Source: Oenanthe sinensis
Lineage: Eukaryota > Streptophyta > Magnoliopsida > Apiales > Apiaceae
Length of the DNA: 64,000 nucleotides
Direction: 5' to 3'
Assembly: GCA_028671895.1 (NCBI GenBank)
Contig: CM053795.1
Location: forward strand, 14,715,501 to 14,779,500
The notes under the pieces: model-generated
Told to the model about the DNA's origin: nothing
Databases searched by the model: none
The model's input: only the letters and a program-made list of their open reading frames with translations
Shown here: positions 1 through 11,600 of the stretch, in pieces
Layout of the letters: each line of letters begins with the position of its first letter
Numbering within the stretch: the stretch's first letter is position 1
Made by a program: the position numbers and the translations under genes

Positions 1-335
1 AGTTTCTTGTCGGACATGCTTTTTGTTCTATTCTAAATGATTTTATATTGAACACTTTTAGACGTAATCAGGTTGTAGCTCAAAAAAGTCTGTACAAACC
101 TTTGGCATACTTGAGTTGACTTTATTTGCATAAATTAACCCATCTCCACTGTAGTAAGGGACACACCTAAAGGAGGTGTACTCGCACTCATCACTAAAAA
201 AATAAACTATGCTTATTTACCAAATAACAGTCATCTAAAGAAGCTGTAATAATATATTGAGATTAGTGAAGATGCCTATATATAATTACATAATCTTAAA
301 AGGTAGAATAACGATAAAGCAGGTATTGACAATAC
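1..335 (-). other. Intron of BIG-type ARF-GEF gene, running off the left edge
   Basis: The minus-strand reading frame of BIG exon 2 ends at 336 with a GT donor at 335-334. No exon coding the next expected family segment (the part after NIFER) is visible down to base 1, so this stretch is read as intron. The catalytic Sec7 domain would lie outside the window. Confidence 0.6.
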
Positions 336-3300
336 CTTTCAAAGATATTTGGAGCATCTACGTCACAATCATAGTTAACAAAAATATCAATTACAATCTC
401 GGGATCTTGTGATATCTTCTCCAATAAATTGAGGATAGTCATCTTCTGTAGGAAGCTAGGTTGGAGAACATTCTCAAGCACACGGAGAATGAGCATGGGG
501 AAAAATATTCCAATTTCTGATTTCAATCCTGATCTGAACTTTGTTAGGAAGTTCTCGAAAATTGAACAGAGAAGCTGGAAAACAGTCATAACAGACAGGG
601 CACTATTTTTTAATAAAGACAAGCACAGGTACTGCTTGACATTATTTAGAAACCTGAAAAAAAAATTGAAAATAGATATAAGGCCATAATTTATTGATTG
701 GCAAAGAAAAATATGTCAATGATATGAAGCAAAGAAAATTACTATTTAATCAAAGTAAACTAAAGTCATTGAACAATTAGTCTGGCAAAAATGATATCAC
801 TGAAGAAAGTAACCGATGTTCTCCATGAAATCTTACCATATCTGACAAAATTGATTCATTATTGTATCCTAACTTATCGTAAAAAGAAAGTTGTACCTTG
901 GATGGAAGTGGTGAAAATTGCATTGAATTTTTATTATACATACTATCAGGAATCTTAGTGTATTTAATTGGACCATTTTGAATTCAGGCATTGTGGGGAT
1001 CAAAAGAAATCCTATATTACTTTTCAAGCTAGTTATATTTTATTTGATGAAGGGCTAGTGGTGCAGCTTGTTGCTTGCTTTCATTGCCCATCTAGGGTGT
1101 AATCATTTCTTGATTACGATGAGTAATTAAATTAACATAAAATGATATATATTACACATACAAGTATTGCAATTCCTACATGTTGAAAAAAATGAAGAAA
1201 ATAACCACCCACGACTGAAATTATGTGATGCAGAAAACAGACTTAAGGAAATTTTTAGTATTTCATAATTTTTATAAAGATACAATAAGTTATATCTAAT
1301 TAGTTGTTTAAGTATTTATTAAATATGAAAGTAGATAATGATTAGGTGTTGGTAATCAATTAGGAAGTGTTTGTTTCTTTTTAGAATATTAGTTGTTTTC
1401 CAAGTAATAGAACATCCATATATATAATTGTAATCATTATGAATTAAATTTAAGGATTTATTGTGTTTCCCAGCAGAGATAGGTTTATCCCTTTGCTTTT
1501 ATCTTTTCCCACCCATGTCCTACATCATTATGTCAATTGTTTATGGATTCTGTTCTACTAGATTTTCTCTATTTTGCAAATAAATCACCCTACTTCTATC
1601 TTTATATTTGTCTCCCACATCATGATGCCTAAGAGGAACTCCAATAAAGTGTCAAGAAGGGTGCCAATATATATGTGACGTGGCACTCTTGGGTGCCTTC
1701 CTACTAGAGTTACAAGGGTGCCATGAGAAATTGCCAACTTTTGGCACCCCCTCAAAATGGATAAAGCACAAATCTTTGCATCAAAAGTATATATCATTCG
1801 TACCTATTTTATTATACTAATAATTATTGAGTTTATGTGGGGAGTGGGGACCATTTATAAGGCACCTAGTACGGGTGCCAATGGGGCAGTTTTTAATTAG
1901 AAGATGCTGAATATGACATAAATGAAAGAGAAAATTAAATATATATAAACACACAATAATTTGGCAATGTTTGGCACCCCTAGATGGTGCTTTTATTGGA
2001 GAAGCTTTAAGAAGTCATCTTGCCATTTTACGACATGTAAGAATAACCTTTATAGTAGTGCTATTTCATGGAAGATGTCGATATGGTATCCTGACCTAGT
2101 TTTTACTAATTACACTGATTCCAATAATTAAACACTTTGCATCATATATGTCCAATACTAGCTGAAAGACGCAACCTAATTTACATGCCATAAAAGGGTT
2201 TTCTCATTATAAACACTCAATTATCCTCTTTAACGAAAGAAAAATTGTTTAATACATAATTTGTAAGATGATTTGCATACCTTCCAATGTAACTGGGAAA
2301 CAGCATGCTATCACCCCCCCCCCCCCCCTTAAATTTTTAGCTTATTTAACTTCCTAGTTATCTAACTTTAGCTTATTATATTTGTCTTAACATCAGTAAA
2401 AGTTTGGAAAATAAAACTTAAACATAAGCATGTATCATATTTACAGTACAGAAGTTTAACATGTGAAAAAGAGTGGTAACATGCCTCTCGTTTGTTCGCC
2501 ATATGGAACCCGCATTGTCCGTAATAACCTTGAGCAATTCCAGTGACAATGTCTTTCCCCTCAAAAGAATTTCATCATCCGGTTGGTCCTGAGACGAGAA
2601 CTTCATTGATAATTTACACAAATTCTTGAAAAGCATAAGCCCATCCTCACGAACCTTAGAGTAATCGCTCAAACTGCTAGGCGAGTCACCATCCTCAACC
2701 GACTCATTCCCTTTCTTATGCTCTGCTGACTCTGCAGTAGGACAAGAAGCGGTAGACTGAACTGAATCAGAAGAAATCCTTCCTTCATGAAACAACTGCA
2801 CAGCCTCATAAATAAAATTCTGAGCAAACTGAATCGAACTCCCTTCATTCAAATTCCTATCCGAAAACTCCAAAAGTTCCGCCACCGACACATTCCTAAA
2901 CTGAACCATCATGGAATCAACCTCAACTCTCGTAAACACAATAATCATCATTTGAGCCAGAACAGCCTTGGCACAAATCTGATTCGTCCCATTCAATCCA
3001 CCTAAATACACATTATAACACGACTTAACAATGTCAACAAGACAATCCCCTCGAATCATAACAAGCGGAGACCTAACAGCCGAAAGCAACACTTTCAACA
3101 CTCCTAACTCAATAACCTCATCACCTAAACCTCCACACTTACACACCGACTCTAAAAGATCGAAAACAACCTTAGATCCATCCGAAATCCTCTCCACCGT
3201 AACCTCACAACCTCTAATCAAACCTAATCCAAACAATCTATAAACACAATCAAGCGCAGGCTCGACAACTTTAGGAGAAGCGGTCTCCATAGCTAAAATC

Positions 3301-3557
3301 AAGGGTTGTAACAGAGAATCAGCATCGGATTGCGAGAAACCGAATAGCGGAGAACCGGAAACACCTGGATCTTGCGAATTATCGGAATCGGATACCGAAT
3401 GAAGCTTATCTAATGCAGATTTACAAGCAGTAACGAGATGAGAATGCTTTCTCCAAGCTACATTCTTGATGATTTTGTCAAGAGATGGCCCCAAAACCCA
3501 ACCGCAACGTGTGGGCCCACCTAGGGTTTGCGATCCACCTCCGCTAGCTCCTGACAT
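336..3557 (-). CDS. BIG1/BIG4-like brefeldin A-inhibited ARF guanine-nucleotide exchange factor, 5' part (partial)
   Basis: Two exons are read on the minus strand: 3557-2485 (start ATG at 3557) and 653-336. Exon 1 codes the N-terminal DCB region typical of plant BIG proteins (LDKIIKNVAWRKH, then the YNVYLGGLNGTNQICAKAVL block). Exon 2 carries the highly conserved LCLSLLKNSALSV, IGIFFPMLILRVLENVLQPS and VNYDCDVDAPNIFER segments. The exons join in phase 2 as GAG-AG/G-TTT (E-R-F). Large Sec7 GEFs of this family activate ARF GTPases at the trans-Golgi and endosomes in vesicle traffic; the family is about 1,700 residues, so only about one quarter is present here. The N terminus resembles Arabidopsis BIG1/BIG4 more than BIG2/BIG3, from memory of the family. 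Anything odd: the 1,831-bp first intron needs a GC donor. 5' UTR lies above 3557. Confidence 0.93.
1639..2001. mobile_element. Short non-autonomous TIR element (MITE-like)
   Basis: The ends are inverted: CTCCAATAAA at 1639-1648 and TTTATTGGAG at 1992-2001, each followed inwards by a GGGTGCCAA-type block. The interior has several GGCACCC/GGGTGCC motifs and no coding frame. A target-site duplication is not clear, so the superfamily is left open. It sits inside the first BIG intron. Confidence 0.65.
2314..2328. repeat. C15 homopolymer (G15 on the transcribed strand of the BIG gene)
   Basis: Fifteen consecutive C residues are present within the BIG intron. The pre-mRNA would carry a run of G near the donor. 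Confidence 0.9.
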
Positions 3558-4170
3558 TTCCGATTGCTCAAATCACGACGCGGCGGCGATCTACCAATCA
3601 ATCGGTGCCTGTGAATACATACAAACATACATACATGTGTGTGTGTTGAGATGCAAAATAGAGAGTGAATTAAGTGGTGAATTTAGTGCAGATTAATTGA
3701 ATTGAGGTGAATATATATAACATCGATTGAGAATGATCTGATGAGATGAATTAAAGAAGAATATATATTCGAATTGAATTGAATTGCATTACATTACATT
3801 CTATGATTTTGTGACATTTCAAATCTCAACCGAGTCGGTCATACTTGTTTTCACATGTTTTTCTAGCTTTACTTCAAATTAAACAAACTATTAATGAGTA
3901 ATAATTATATTTAATTTCCAATTGTATTTTACTATTTATACAAACAAAATCAATTCTTTATATTCTTTTTTATCTTTTATATTTCTTTGCTACAATAATA
4001 ATTAATTTATAATGATATTTAATTATTGAAACTTAGAAACGTGTGAATATTTAAATTAATTTATATTATATTATTAAAATTAAAATATTAAAATTTTGAT
4101 CCATCATTATTTGGATTCCAATTGAAAAATTGATCAAAATATTTCTAATATAAGTTCAAGTAACTAAATA

Positions 4171-4408
4171 CTCCCTTTGTTTGGTTTTATTTTTATTTTA
4201 CGTTTGATTTTTTGGCACATATCTTTAGTAGTTTTGACTATATAATTAAATTTATTATTTTTAAATTTTTCATTTTTTGAATAAAAATATTAAACTACAA
4301 CTTTTATTCAAAAAAAAATTAAAAAAATAATAATTTTAATTATATAGTTAAAATTCTTAAAAAAATGTGTCAAAAAGTCAAATATTAAATATTAATAAAC
4401 ATGGGGAG
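4171..4408. mobile_element. Stowaway-like MITE, copy 1 (degenerate)
   Basis: It opens after TA with CTCCCTTTGTTTGG and closes with a degraded complement ATGGGGAG. The interior mirrors itself: GTTTGATTTTTTGGCACAT on the left and GTGTCAAAAAGTCAAA on the right. It shares its interior with the copy at 4541-4776. Confidence 0.7.
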
Positions 4409-4540
4409 GATTACTTATATTCGGGACCGTTCGCATCACAAACATATATAATTAAGGCAAGCCTTCTTATAAGATAACAATAAATCGGGTCGGTATAATT
4501 AGCGAAGATGACAATAAATAGGGCCGGAATGAATTTTATA

Positions 4541-4776
4541 CTCCTTCTGTTTGATTTTATTTGACGTTTGATTTTCTGGTACCTGTTTTTAAGAGTTTTG
4601 ACTACATAATTAAAATTATTATTTTTAAAATTTTCTTTTTTTGAATAAAAATATTAAACTAAAACTTTTATTCAAAAAAAATATATATTAAAAAGAATAA
4701 TTTTAACTATATAGTCAAAACACTTAAAAATATGTGCTAAAAAGTCAAAGCGTCAAATATTACCAAACAGTGGGAG
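4541..4776. mobile_element. Stowaway-like MITE, copy 2
   Basis: TA flanks both ends (4539-4540 and 4777-4778). The termini CTCCTTCTGTTTG and CAAACAGTGGGAG are near-inverted repeats, and TTGACGTTTGATTTTCTGG is mirrored by AAAAGTCAAAGCGTCAA. The 2-bp TA duplication and short length are typical of Stowaway (Tc1/mariner-related) MITEs. Confidence 0.8.
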
Positions 4777-5841
4777 TAATATTTATCAACCGTTCCGTAC
4801 CTAAATAAAATTATTCATTCCTACATTCATTATGCTAATGGATATTATCTAATATATTCATACAAATACATGTAAGAGTGAGTATTATTTCCTAGACATT
4901 TATTTTCAGTTTTGAAATATTTATTATTATTATTATTATACATATACATTTATAATTACTATTTAAAATTCTTACATTTTCTATATTTAATATTAACCGA
5001 ATGGAATTTAATATATATTTTAATTTCATAATTATAAGTGTATATATGTGTGTGTATGGATTATGGATGCATATAGAAGGATCTTGGGTACAGCTATATA
5101 AATATAGGTTCTTTTTAAAATATTATTACCTACGCCATATTCTTAATTTTTTAACCGGATATTATCTGTTCGGTCTGTTATCCATCAACTCGATTAATTA
5201 CTCGTTCCAATTGGTACAAATGCAGTCCGATATCTGCGAAGCGGATCACAATTATCATTCCTACTAGATTTGTCAATGGATCGGACCTCCGATCCAAAAC
5301 CTTATAAGTGGATATGAATTTATATAAAATCAATCTGACCCGTTAAAAATTCAATCCGATAAATATGAATATGGATTATATATGATCCGATCCGCTAACA
5401 ATCCGATCCGAGTAAATATAATTATATATATATATATATTATATTTAAATACATATGTAAAATATAAGTATTTTAGTTTTGGTGAGAATAGTTACATTTT
5501 TCTGTTATAAAGTTTATCAGTCAAATTTCATGTCTGAACTCGATATATATTAATAGTAACTATATATATCTACATATATTATAAATTGTTGGATAATCTA
5601 TTTCTTATATTTAGTATCCATATTTATTATTAAAGTAAGATTTGAACAAAGTAATGAAATGTGGACGGCAATTTACTTGCCAAAACTGCAATTTATTACT
5701 TTTACCGACAGTTATGTTGAACACAATCCATTATACATATTCTAGAAGAATCTAGAAACAAACATCACATATCCTAATCAATTAACTGTTAATACCAGAC
5801 TATTGTACTAGTAGTAAATTTTAAACATTTACATCCGGTAG

Positions 5842-7860
5842 TTACCAGAAATCATTACATGAGCATTTCCCATTCTTAAAGTAATGAAACCGAGAACGGT
5901 CCCTCACAACTATCTCCCTGTTATATACTTGTGAAATTAGCTTTGTCACAAAATGGCAGTCCTCACAAACTCTCAGATTTTTCATCACTCGAATCGTTGC
6001 CCCAGGTTTCGCGTTTATGAGGCCATAGGCTATAGCAAGCCTTTCACTGTGGTGCCATACTGCATTTTCTTTATCTTCCTCGTCAATGTTAAATAATACT
6101 TGAATTGTGTTGGCTAAGTATCCTTCACTCTGCAGCCTCTCAATAACCTTTTCCAGCATAGAATATATTTCCTCGGATTGAGGGTGTGTCGAATCACCTA
6201 CTTTAAATTCATGACAAATTCCTTCCAAATCTATTGAACTGCTACCACCATTTGTTTTCACTCCTCTTTCCTTCATCAACTTTCTCACCCTTGAAGCCTC
6301 TTCCCATCTTCCTGCCTTGGCATAGATGTTCGATAACAATGTGTAGCGTCCGCCATTCTGTGGCTCCATTTCGAGTAAAATGTTTCCTACTTTTTCGCCT
6401 AATGCAAGATTTCCATGCTTCCAACATGCACCTAATAATGCTCCTAAAATAGCACCATTTGGTTCCATTGGCATGGAGCCTATAAGTTTCTCTGCTTCAA
6501 AGAATAATCCTGCCCTTCCTAAGAGATCAACTGCACAACCGTAATGCTCCACTTTTGGTTCAACTCCATAAACATCTTTCATATTATTCAAGTACCACAT
6601 CCCTTCATCCACTAGCCCTCCATGAGCACAGGCATTCAAAATGTTGAGAAATGTGATATCATCCGGTTTCAACATTTCTTTTTCCATCTTTTCGAAAAGA
6701 TCAATTGCATCTCTTGCCCTACCATGAATAGCCAACCCCCCAATCATGGCATTCCAAGAAAAAACTTCCTTCACTTTCATTTTTTCGAAAACCTCCCATG
6801 CCAAGTCCAGTCGCCCACATTTAGCATACATATCGACGAAAGAAGTTCCCAAAACTGCATTAATGGGAATTTTATTCTTCTTGACATACCCATGAATCCA
6901 TCTCCCTTGATCAAGTGCCCCAACATTACCACAGGCAGACACCACACTAGACAAAACAAATTTTCTTGGCCTAATTTTTGCTTTCTGCATTACATCAAAA
7001 ATTTCTATCCCCTGCTTATAATAACCCCCGTGATTATAACCATCAATCATAGCACTCCAGGATACATCATCCTTGACGGGCATTCTATCAAAAAAATCCC
7101 TTGCTTCCTCAATCATACCACACCTTGCAAAACCGCTGATCATTGCATTCCAAGAACTAACATTCTTATCTTCAAATCCCTCAAATAACAATTTGGCATC
7201 CTCAACATTTCCAAATTTTAAGTACCCATCTATCATAGCATTGAAACAAATAACATCCGAGTCGCCATTCGTAAAAAGAATATTCTTAGCCTCCTTCAAA
7301 CACTTAAAAAAACAATACATCTGAATCCCAGAACTCTTAATATATCCATCTCCCATAAGTCCATTTTTCACCACACGCGCGTGAATTTGAGCCCCTTCTT
7401 TACTTGCTCCGGCAAGTAAACAAGCCTTAAACAATGGAGGGTATGTGTACTTATTGGCCCTTGAATCCATAACCACCATCTCATGGTAAAAAGAGAGAGC
7501 CAACTCAGGCTCATTGTTATCTAAACACCCTTTAATAATAGCATTCCAAACAAAAACATTTGGCTCAGGGACTTGTTCAAGAACCTCTATGGAAGTGCTA
7601 AAAGTGCCAAAATGAGGTATTGCATAGGAAGTTATTAAAGATCCAGCTACAAAATGGTCCTGAATATGTTGTGTTTTTACTATCAAACCATGAACTTGCT
7701 TTAAGTTGTGAAGTGAAGTGGTGCATTTTGTGGCTAAAAGGTGCAAGAAGAACTTCTTCTGGGAGAGATTGTTTAAGCTAGTAGAAGGTGAGTTGATATT
7801 TTGTGGGAGGTGCTTAGCTGTAAGATGATAAGGCAGCTCAGTTGTGGTTGTGGTGCTCAT
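5842..7860 (-). CDS. DYW-class PPR protein, organellar RNA editing factor type
   Basis: A single intronless frame of 672 residues starts at ATG 7860. The body consists of PLS-type pentatricopeptide repeats (for example NVFVWNAIIKG, DVICFNAMIDGY, NVSSWNAMISG, DVSWSAMIDGY, EVFSWNAMIGGLAIHG), followed by E/E+ regions and a complete DYW deaminase-like domain. Zinc and catalytic signatures are visible: HSE at about residues 604-606 and CEDC at 632-635. The C terminus reads CSCNDFW, so the usual final DYW is DFW here. Such proteins bind organelle transcripts and direct C-to-U editing in plastids or mitochondria; the N terminus lacks a clearly classifiable transit peptide. No ortholog is assigned. 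The neighbouring genes are unrelated and on the same strand. Confidence 0.93.
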   Translation of the reverse strand: MSTTTTTELPYHLTAKHLPQNINSPSTSLNNLSQKKFFLHLLATKCTTSLHNLKQVHGLIVKTQHIQDHFVAGSLITSYAIPHFGTFSTSIEVLEQVPEPNVFVWNAIIKGCLDNNEPELALSFYHEMVVMDSRANKYTYPPLFKACLLAGASKEGAQIHARVVKNGLMGDGYIKSSGIQMYCFFKCLKEAKNILFTNGDSDVICFNAMIDGYLKFGNVEDAKLLFEGFEDKNVSSWNAMISGFARCGMIEEARDFFDRMPVKDDVSWSAMIDGYNHGGYYKQGIEIFDVMQKAKIRPRKFVLSSVVSACGNVGALDQGRWIHGYVKKNKIPINAVLGTSFVDMYAKCGRLDLAWEVFEKMKVKEVFSWNAMIGGLAIHGRARDAIDLFEKMEKEMLKPDDITFLNILNACAHGGLVDEGMWYLNNMKDVYGVEPKVEHYGCAVDLLGRAGLFFEAEKLIGSMPMEPNGAILGALLGACWKHGNLALGEKVGNILLEMEPQNGGRYTLLSNIYAKAGRWEEASRVRKLMKERGVKTNGGSSSIDLEGICHEFKVGDSTHPQSEEIYSMLEKVIERLQSEGYLANTIQVLFNIDEEDKENAVWHHSERLAIAYGLINAKPGATIRVMKNLRVCEDCHFVTKLISQVYNREIVVRDRSRFHYFKNGKCSCNDFW

Positions 7861-8620
7861 ATCTTCTATAGCCTTTCACTTTACTGCAGGATGGATATAG
7901 GTTTTGAGTACCCAAAATATTTGGACAGACCCCACCCATTTGGAGGCTCCATCAATTTTATCTTATCTTTGTCGGACTAGATTGTTCTGCACATCTTAGA
8001 ATTTTTTTTACCGTCTATTATCGTAAAACCTAGGAAACATCTACTATAAAATATCATTTACCCTAATATTTCGTTGATCTGTATTATACCAAAAGCTCTT
8101 CATGCAGGTTTCTTCAAGTCTCGTAATATTTGGCCTCAACAATGAACAAACCGTTCTGCTTGAACAATAAAGAAAACTGATTTCTCTGGCATTCTTCAAG
8201 TAATTGTGCAAAAAGGTGATTACCAAAATTACAGCAACCAGGCTCGCTTGTGCAGCTTGTTTTTACAGGAAAGTGAAAGAAAACCCAAGGTGAATTAAAG
8301 TTACAGAGTACGGGACAGAACAAACTTATTTTGCTTACCAATTGATACATATCAATCTGAACCATCATATCAGGCTATAACTTGATCATTTGATAATAAT
8401 GTTAAGCGTAAAAATTATGCTTGTCTTTCACCAAACTAGTGCAGGAAAACATTAACCAACTTACAGGTTTCGAAAAGAAACCTACTGGTTACAAGTATCA
8501 TATACAAATTTACAAAAATTTATAACATATTAGGTGGAATGGCACGCACTCAAACAAGGGAACTTTCTAAATCACCACTCCCAGTGAGCCTCAAGTGCCA
8601 AACAATTCTTACTTAACTAT
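7861..8620. other. Intergenic: PPR 5' side and ARID-HMG 3' UTR
   Basis: This stretch holds the short upstream region of the PPR gene and the presumed 3' UTR and terminator of the minus-strand ARID-HMG gene. No family-like coding frame is present. Confidence 0.6.
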
Positions 8621-11600
8621 TTAAGAGTACCCATCCCAGTTGAGCTGAAATTCGGGATCACTTGATGCAGATTTCTGCATTATTTCGGCAGCCAATTCTT
8701 CATTTGTAACAACATTGTCACCTGCATCAGGTGGCAAAGTCACATGGTACGCATCATCTGGTAAAGTGACATGGTAGTCCCCGTCAGTTTGCAAAGAAGG
8801 TTTCACAAAGTCAATTACAGGATCTGAATTTGTAGTAGTTGGTACATTTTGAGTTTTTGCCCTCTGATCATATACAATCTTGAACTCAGCCATCTCTTGG
8901 GTATACCTTTCCTTGTCTCTTTTACTTGCCTCGATGTATGGCTGTAATACAACAGTAGAAAACTTGCAGTATTGAATTGGATTAACCACTGTTTTGCAAG
9001 AAATCTTAATCTTTATGAGATTGGTTTATCATGGACATGGCATATTCATGCAGCAATGAATAGTTTCTTTAAAGCATTTGGTTCGAATGAGTACGATTAG
9101 GCACAGAAGTATACCTGTCGAGCACTCTCAGAGAGATGCCTCCATGCATCATTTGCCATGTCTCTATATTGGCCAGCTGAGTCCTCCCCATGTATCAACT
9201 TTAATCTTTCACATTCCATTTTGAGAAATATCATGTATCCTGTTCTAAATCTCAAGGGAGCATTTGAGTGTTTCTTCATTTCCTTCATATATGACTTCTT
9301 CGTTTCCTTGACTTTTGCTGGCGTTTTTAAGACTACAGCCGTCTCTTCTGATGGCACTTGCAATAGCGGGTTCCTCTCCAATGACTTAACCGCTGCTTGA
9401 ATTTCAATACACTGTTAGAAACTTCTGCAATGTTCAGTAGACACATACATTGAAAATATCTAGGCAGCAGCCATATGAGTTTCATTTATATTTTTAAGTA
9501 ATGACCAAATGTCATCTCCTAATAGAGTAAAAAGGCTTGTTTATTTCTAATGATACCTAGCTTTTCAAGAATTTTTCCTTGATTACAACTTCTCACAAGT
9601 TTAGAACACAATCACTTACACAACTAGAGTCTAATGAGGCTGCAGTCTCCTGCCAAGGTCATAGATATTCCACACCTATAATTTTTAAAATTTCAAACGA
9701 CTACAAAATTATTGGCAAGCACACTGATTGGCAGAACAGTGTAATGATCTAATGGATATGCTTACCACAATTACGTAAACAAGTCGAATCTGTTTTAAGG
9801 ATTTTCAGATTACAGTATCAGATTCACATTGCAACTCAAAATTTAAGTATGATATCGAATCTTTAGCTAATGGTGATACAAACTTTACTACTGTATTAGA
9901 CAACAACAACAGACCTGTAGGCAACTGGACAGGACTTTGCACAGAAACCCTTTTTTCTACCAGACCATCATCATTACTCTCACTATGCTTTCGCTTCTTT
10001 GTTGGGCCGCCTGATCTTTTGCTGGTACAAAAAGATTGACCTGCAAGAATATGGCAATGAAAAGTCTTAACTAATTCAGTTTACAACAAAGCTGATTTTT
10101 GAAGCTTGAATGCGGAGGGAAACATACATTACAAGACACAAATCAAACAGTAAAAACTAATGCGGAGGAGAACAGATAGTCATTGTAAATGCTTTAACAG
10201 ACCTGTTAGAGCAGCTTTCAACATTTGAGCTTCCTTTACTTTAGAAGGAGAACGGTAGTAGTATGTTTGCTCAAACTGATAAAAGAGATTTGCATAAAGC
10301 ATTTGAATTTGATTTGGTGGTACCAAAACACTGCTTTCTGCATTTAAGGAAGACGCGACGTCATCCCATCGCCCGTCTTTGGTAACCTAAAAGAGTGCAA
10401 GTGGATGACCATCAAATTAAAAAGATATTGGTAACCATCAGCTAAAACGATGGAAAGAAAACGTAGAAAACACAATACAGAATTTAGGAACGGGGTAAGG
10501 AAAATATGTAAAACCTAGAAAAAAAATTGTAGAAGAAAAAAACAGCTTCCTCCCCTTGCATATGGTCATGCCAAAGAACATCTAGAAAAGAGGCTAATAA
10601 AAAAGTTTGACGGTTTTGTAAAAGATTAATATATGCCTAATTTACAATTTTGTTAACCGAACTTGGGCGAGAGTTGAAGACGGGTATGGTGTTGGATTTG
10701 CTTTTTGAAAATCTTAGATTTCTTTGGATCCAAAATTGGATGCAGATTGTTGAGGGACTCGGCATTTAAGTGTGCCACAGAATTTTATACAGGCTTTATT
10801 TCTAAAATTAGTGGTACTGCCAGCACATGTGTTGTACATGCCACACCCATACTGCGTCATGTCTGACCCAGGCATGATGTTGAAAATTGAAGAGTTCAGG
10901 TAACAGAGATTGACAATATAAAATTCGGTTATAATATCTGAATGCTTAACAATGTTTTTTTTTTCAATTGACAAGTTTATTAATAGAAAATTAAAGGGGT
11001 AGAAAGGACTTTGTAGCCTATAAAGTCCTGATAACCCCCCCCCCCAAACCCAATCCAACAGTAGCCCAAGAGGGGCAGAATAAAGTTTAAGCTACCAAAG
11101 GATTGTAGTTACATTGTGATATCAAAAGATAACAATTAGAAGAAAGAAGAAAAAACTTTAGTATTGGCCCTTTCCATCTCAAGGATGATCAAATAATTGG
11201 CACAGTTCTACAGTAAAAATGCACTACTTTTACTGGAAACTACTGATTCATATGTCTTTCAAATGTTGCCAGTAAAAAATTCATGAAAATATATCCATAA
11301 AACTAACAGTAGAATTTATCCCCTATCAAAAAACTGTATATTACTGAAAAGACAATATACAATGTGTGATATCTAATCCATCTCTCTCCTTACATAAAAC
11401 TTCAATCGGTCTTAAATTTTTAAGTAAAAACAGGTACCAATGCTTAATTAAAATCACTACGAGGCAGTTGAAATGGCGTACTACCATTTCAGGTCTGCAT
11501 TTAGAATGGGCAAAAATGCTTCAACATAGATGCAAAATGAATAAACCTTCGAGTACTGTACTAATTTTTTCTGTTAGAATGTTAACCACCTATATTGTTA

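Larger units (their letters stand above)
654..2484 (-). other. First intron of BIG-type gene, GC-AG type, hosting a TIR element
   Basis: The donor on the minus strand is AG/GCATGT with GC at 2484-2483; the acceptor is TTTTTCAG at 654-656. The nearest GT (2480-2479) would give ...CAT/G and break the frame with exon 2, whereas the GC donor gives the conserved E-R-F join. The intron holds a 363-bp TIR element (1639-2001) and a 15-C homopolymer (2314-2328). Confidence 0.75.
3558..5841. other. Intergenic: divergent BIG 5' region and PPR 3' region with two Stowaway-like MITEs
   Basis: Next to 3557 lies the presumed BIG 5' UTR and promoter. Beyond about 3,850 the sequence is AT-rich and non-coding. 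It contains MITEs at 4171-4408 and 4541-4776 and a stretch at 5268-5420 rich in GGATCGGA/GATCCGA motifs, which may be the relic of another TIR element. I see no gene. Confidence 0.7.

Noticed and set aside
5001..5267. 88-residue protein between BIG and PPR genes
   Set aside because: Low-complexity AT-rich frame without any motif; likely chance.
6622..7188. Plus-strand 188-residue open frame within the DYW PPR gene
   Set aside because: It is an antisense shadow of the PPR coding sequence and resembles no family.
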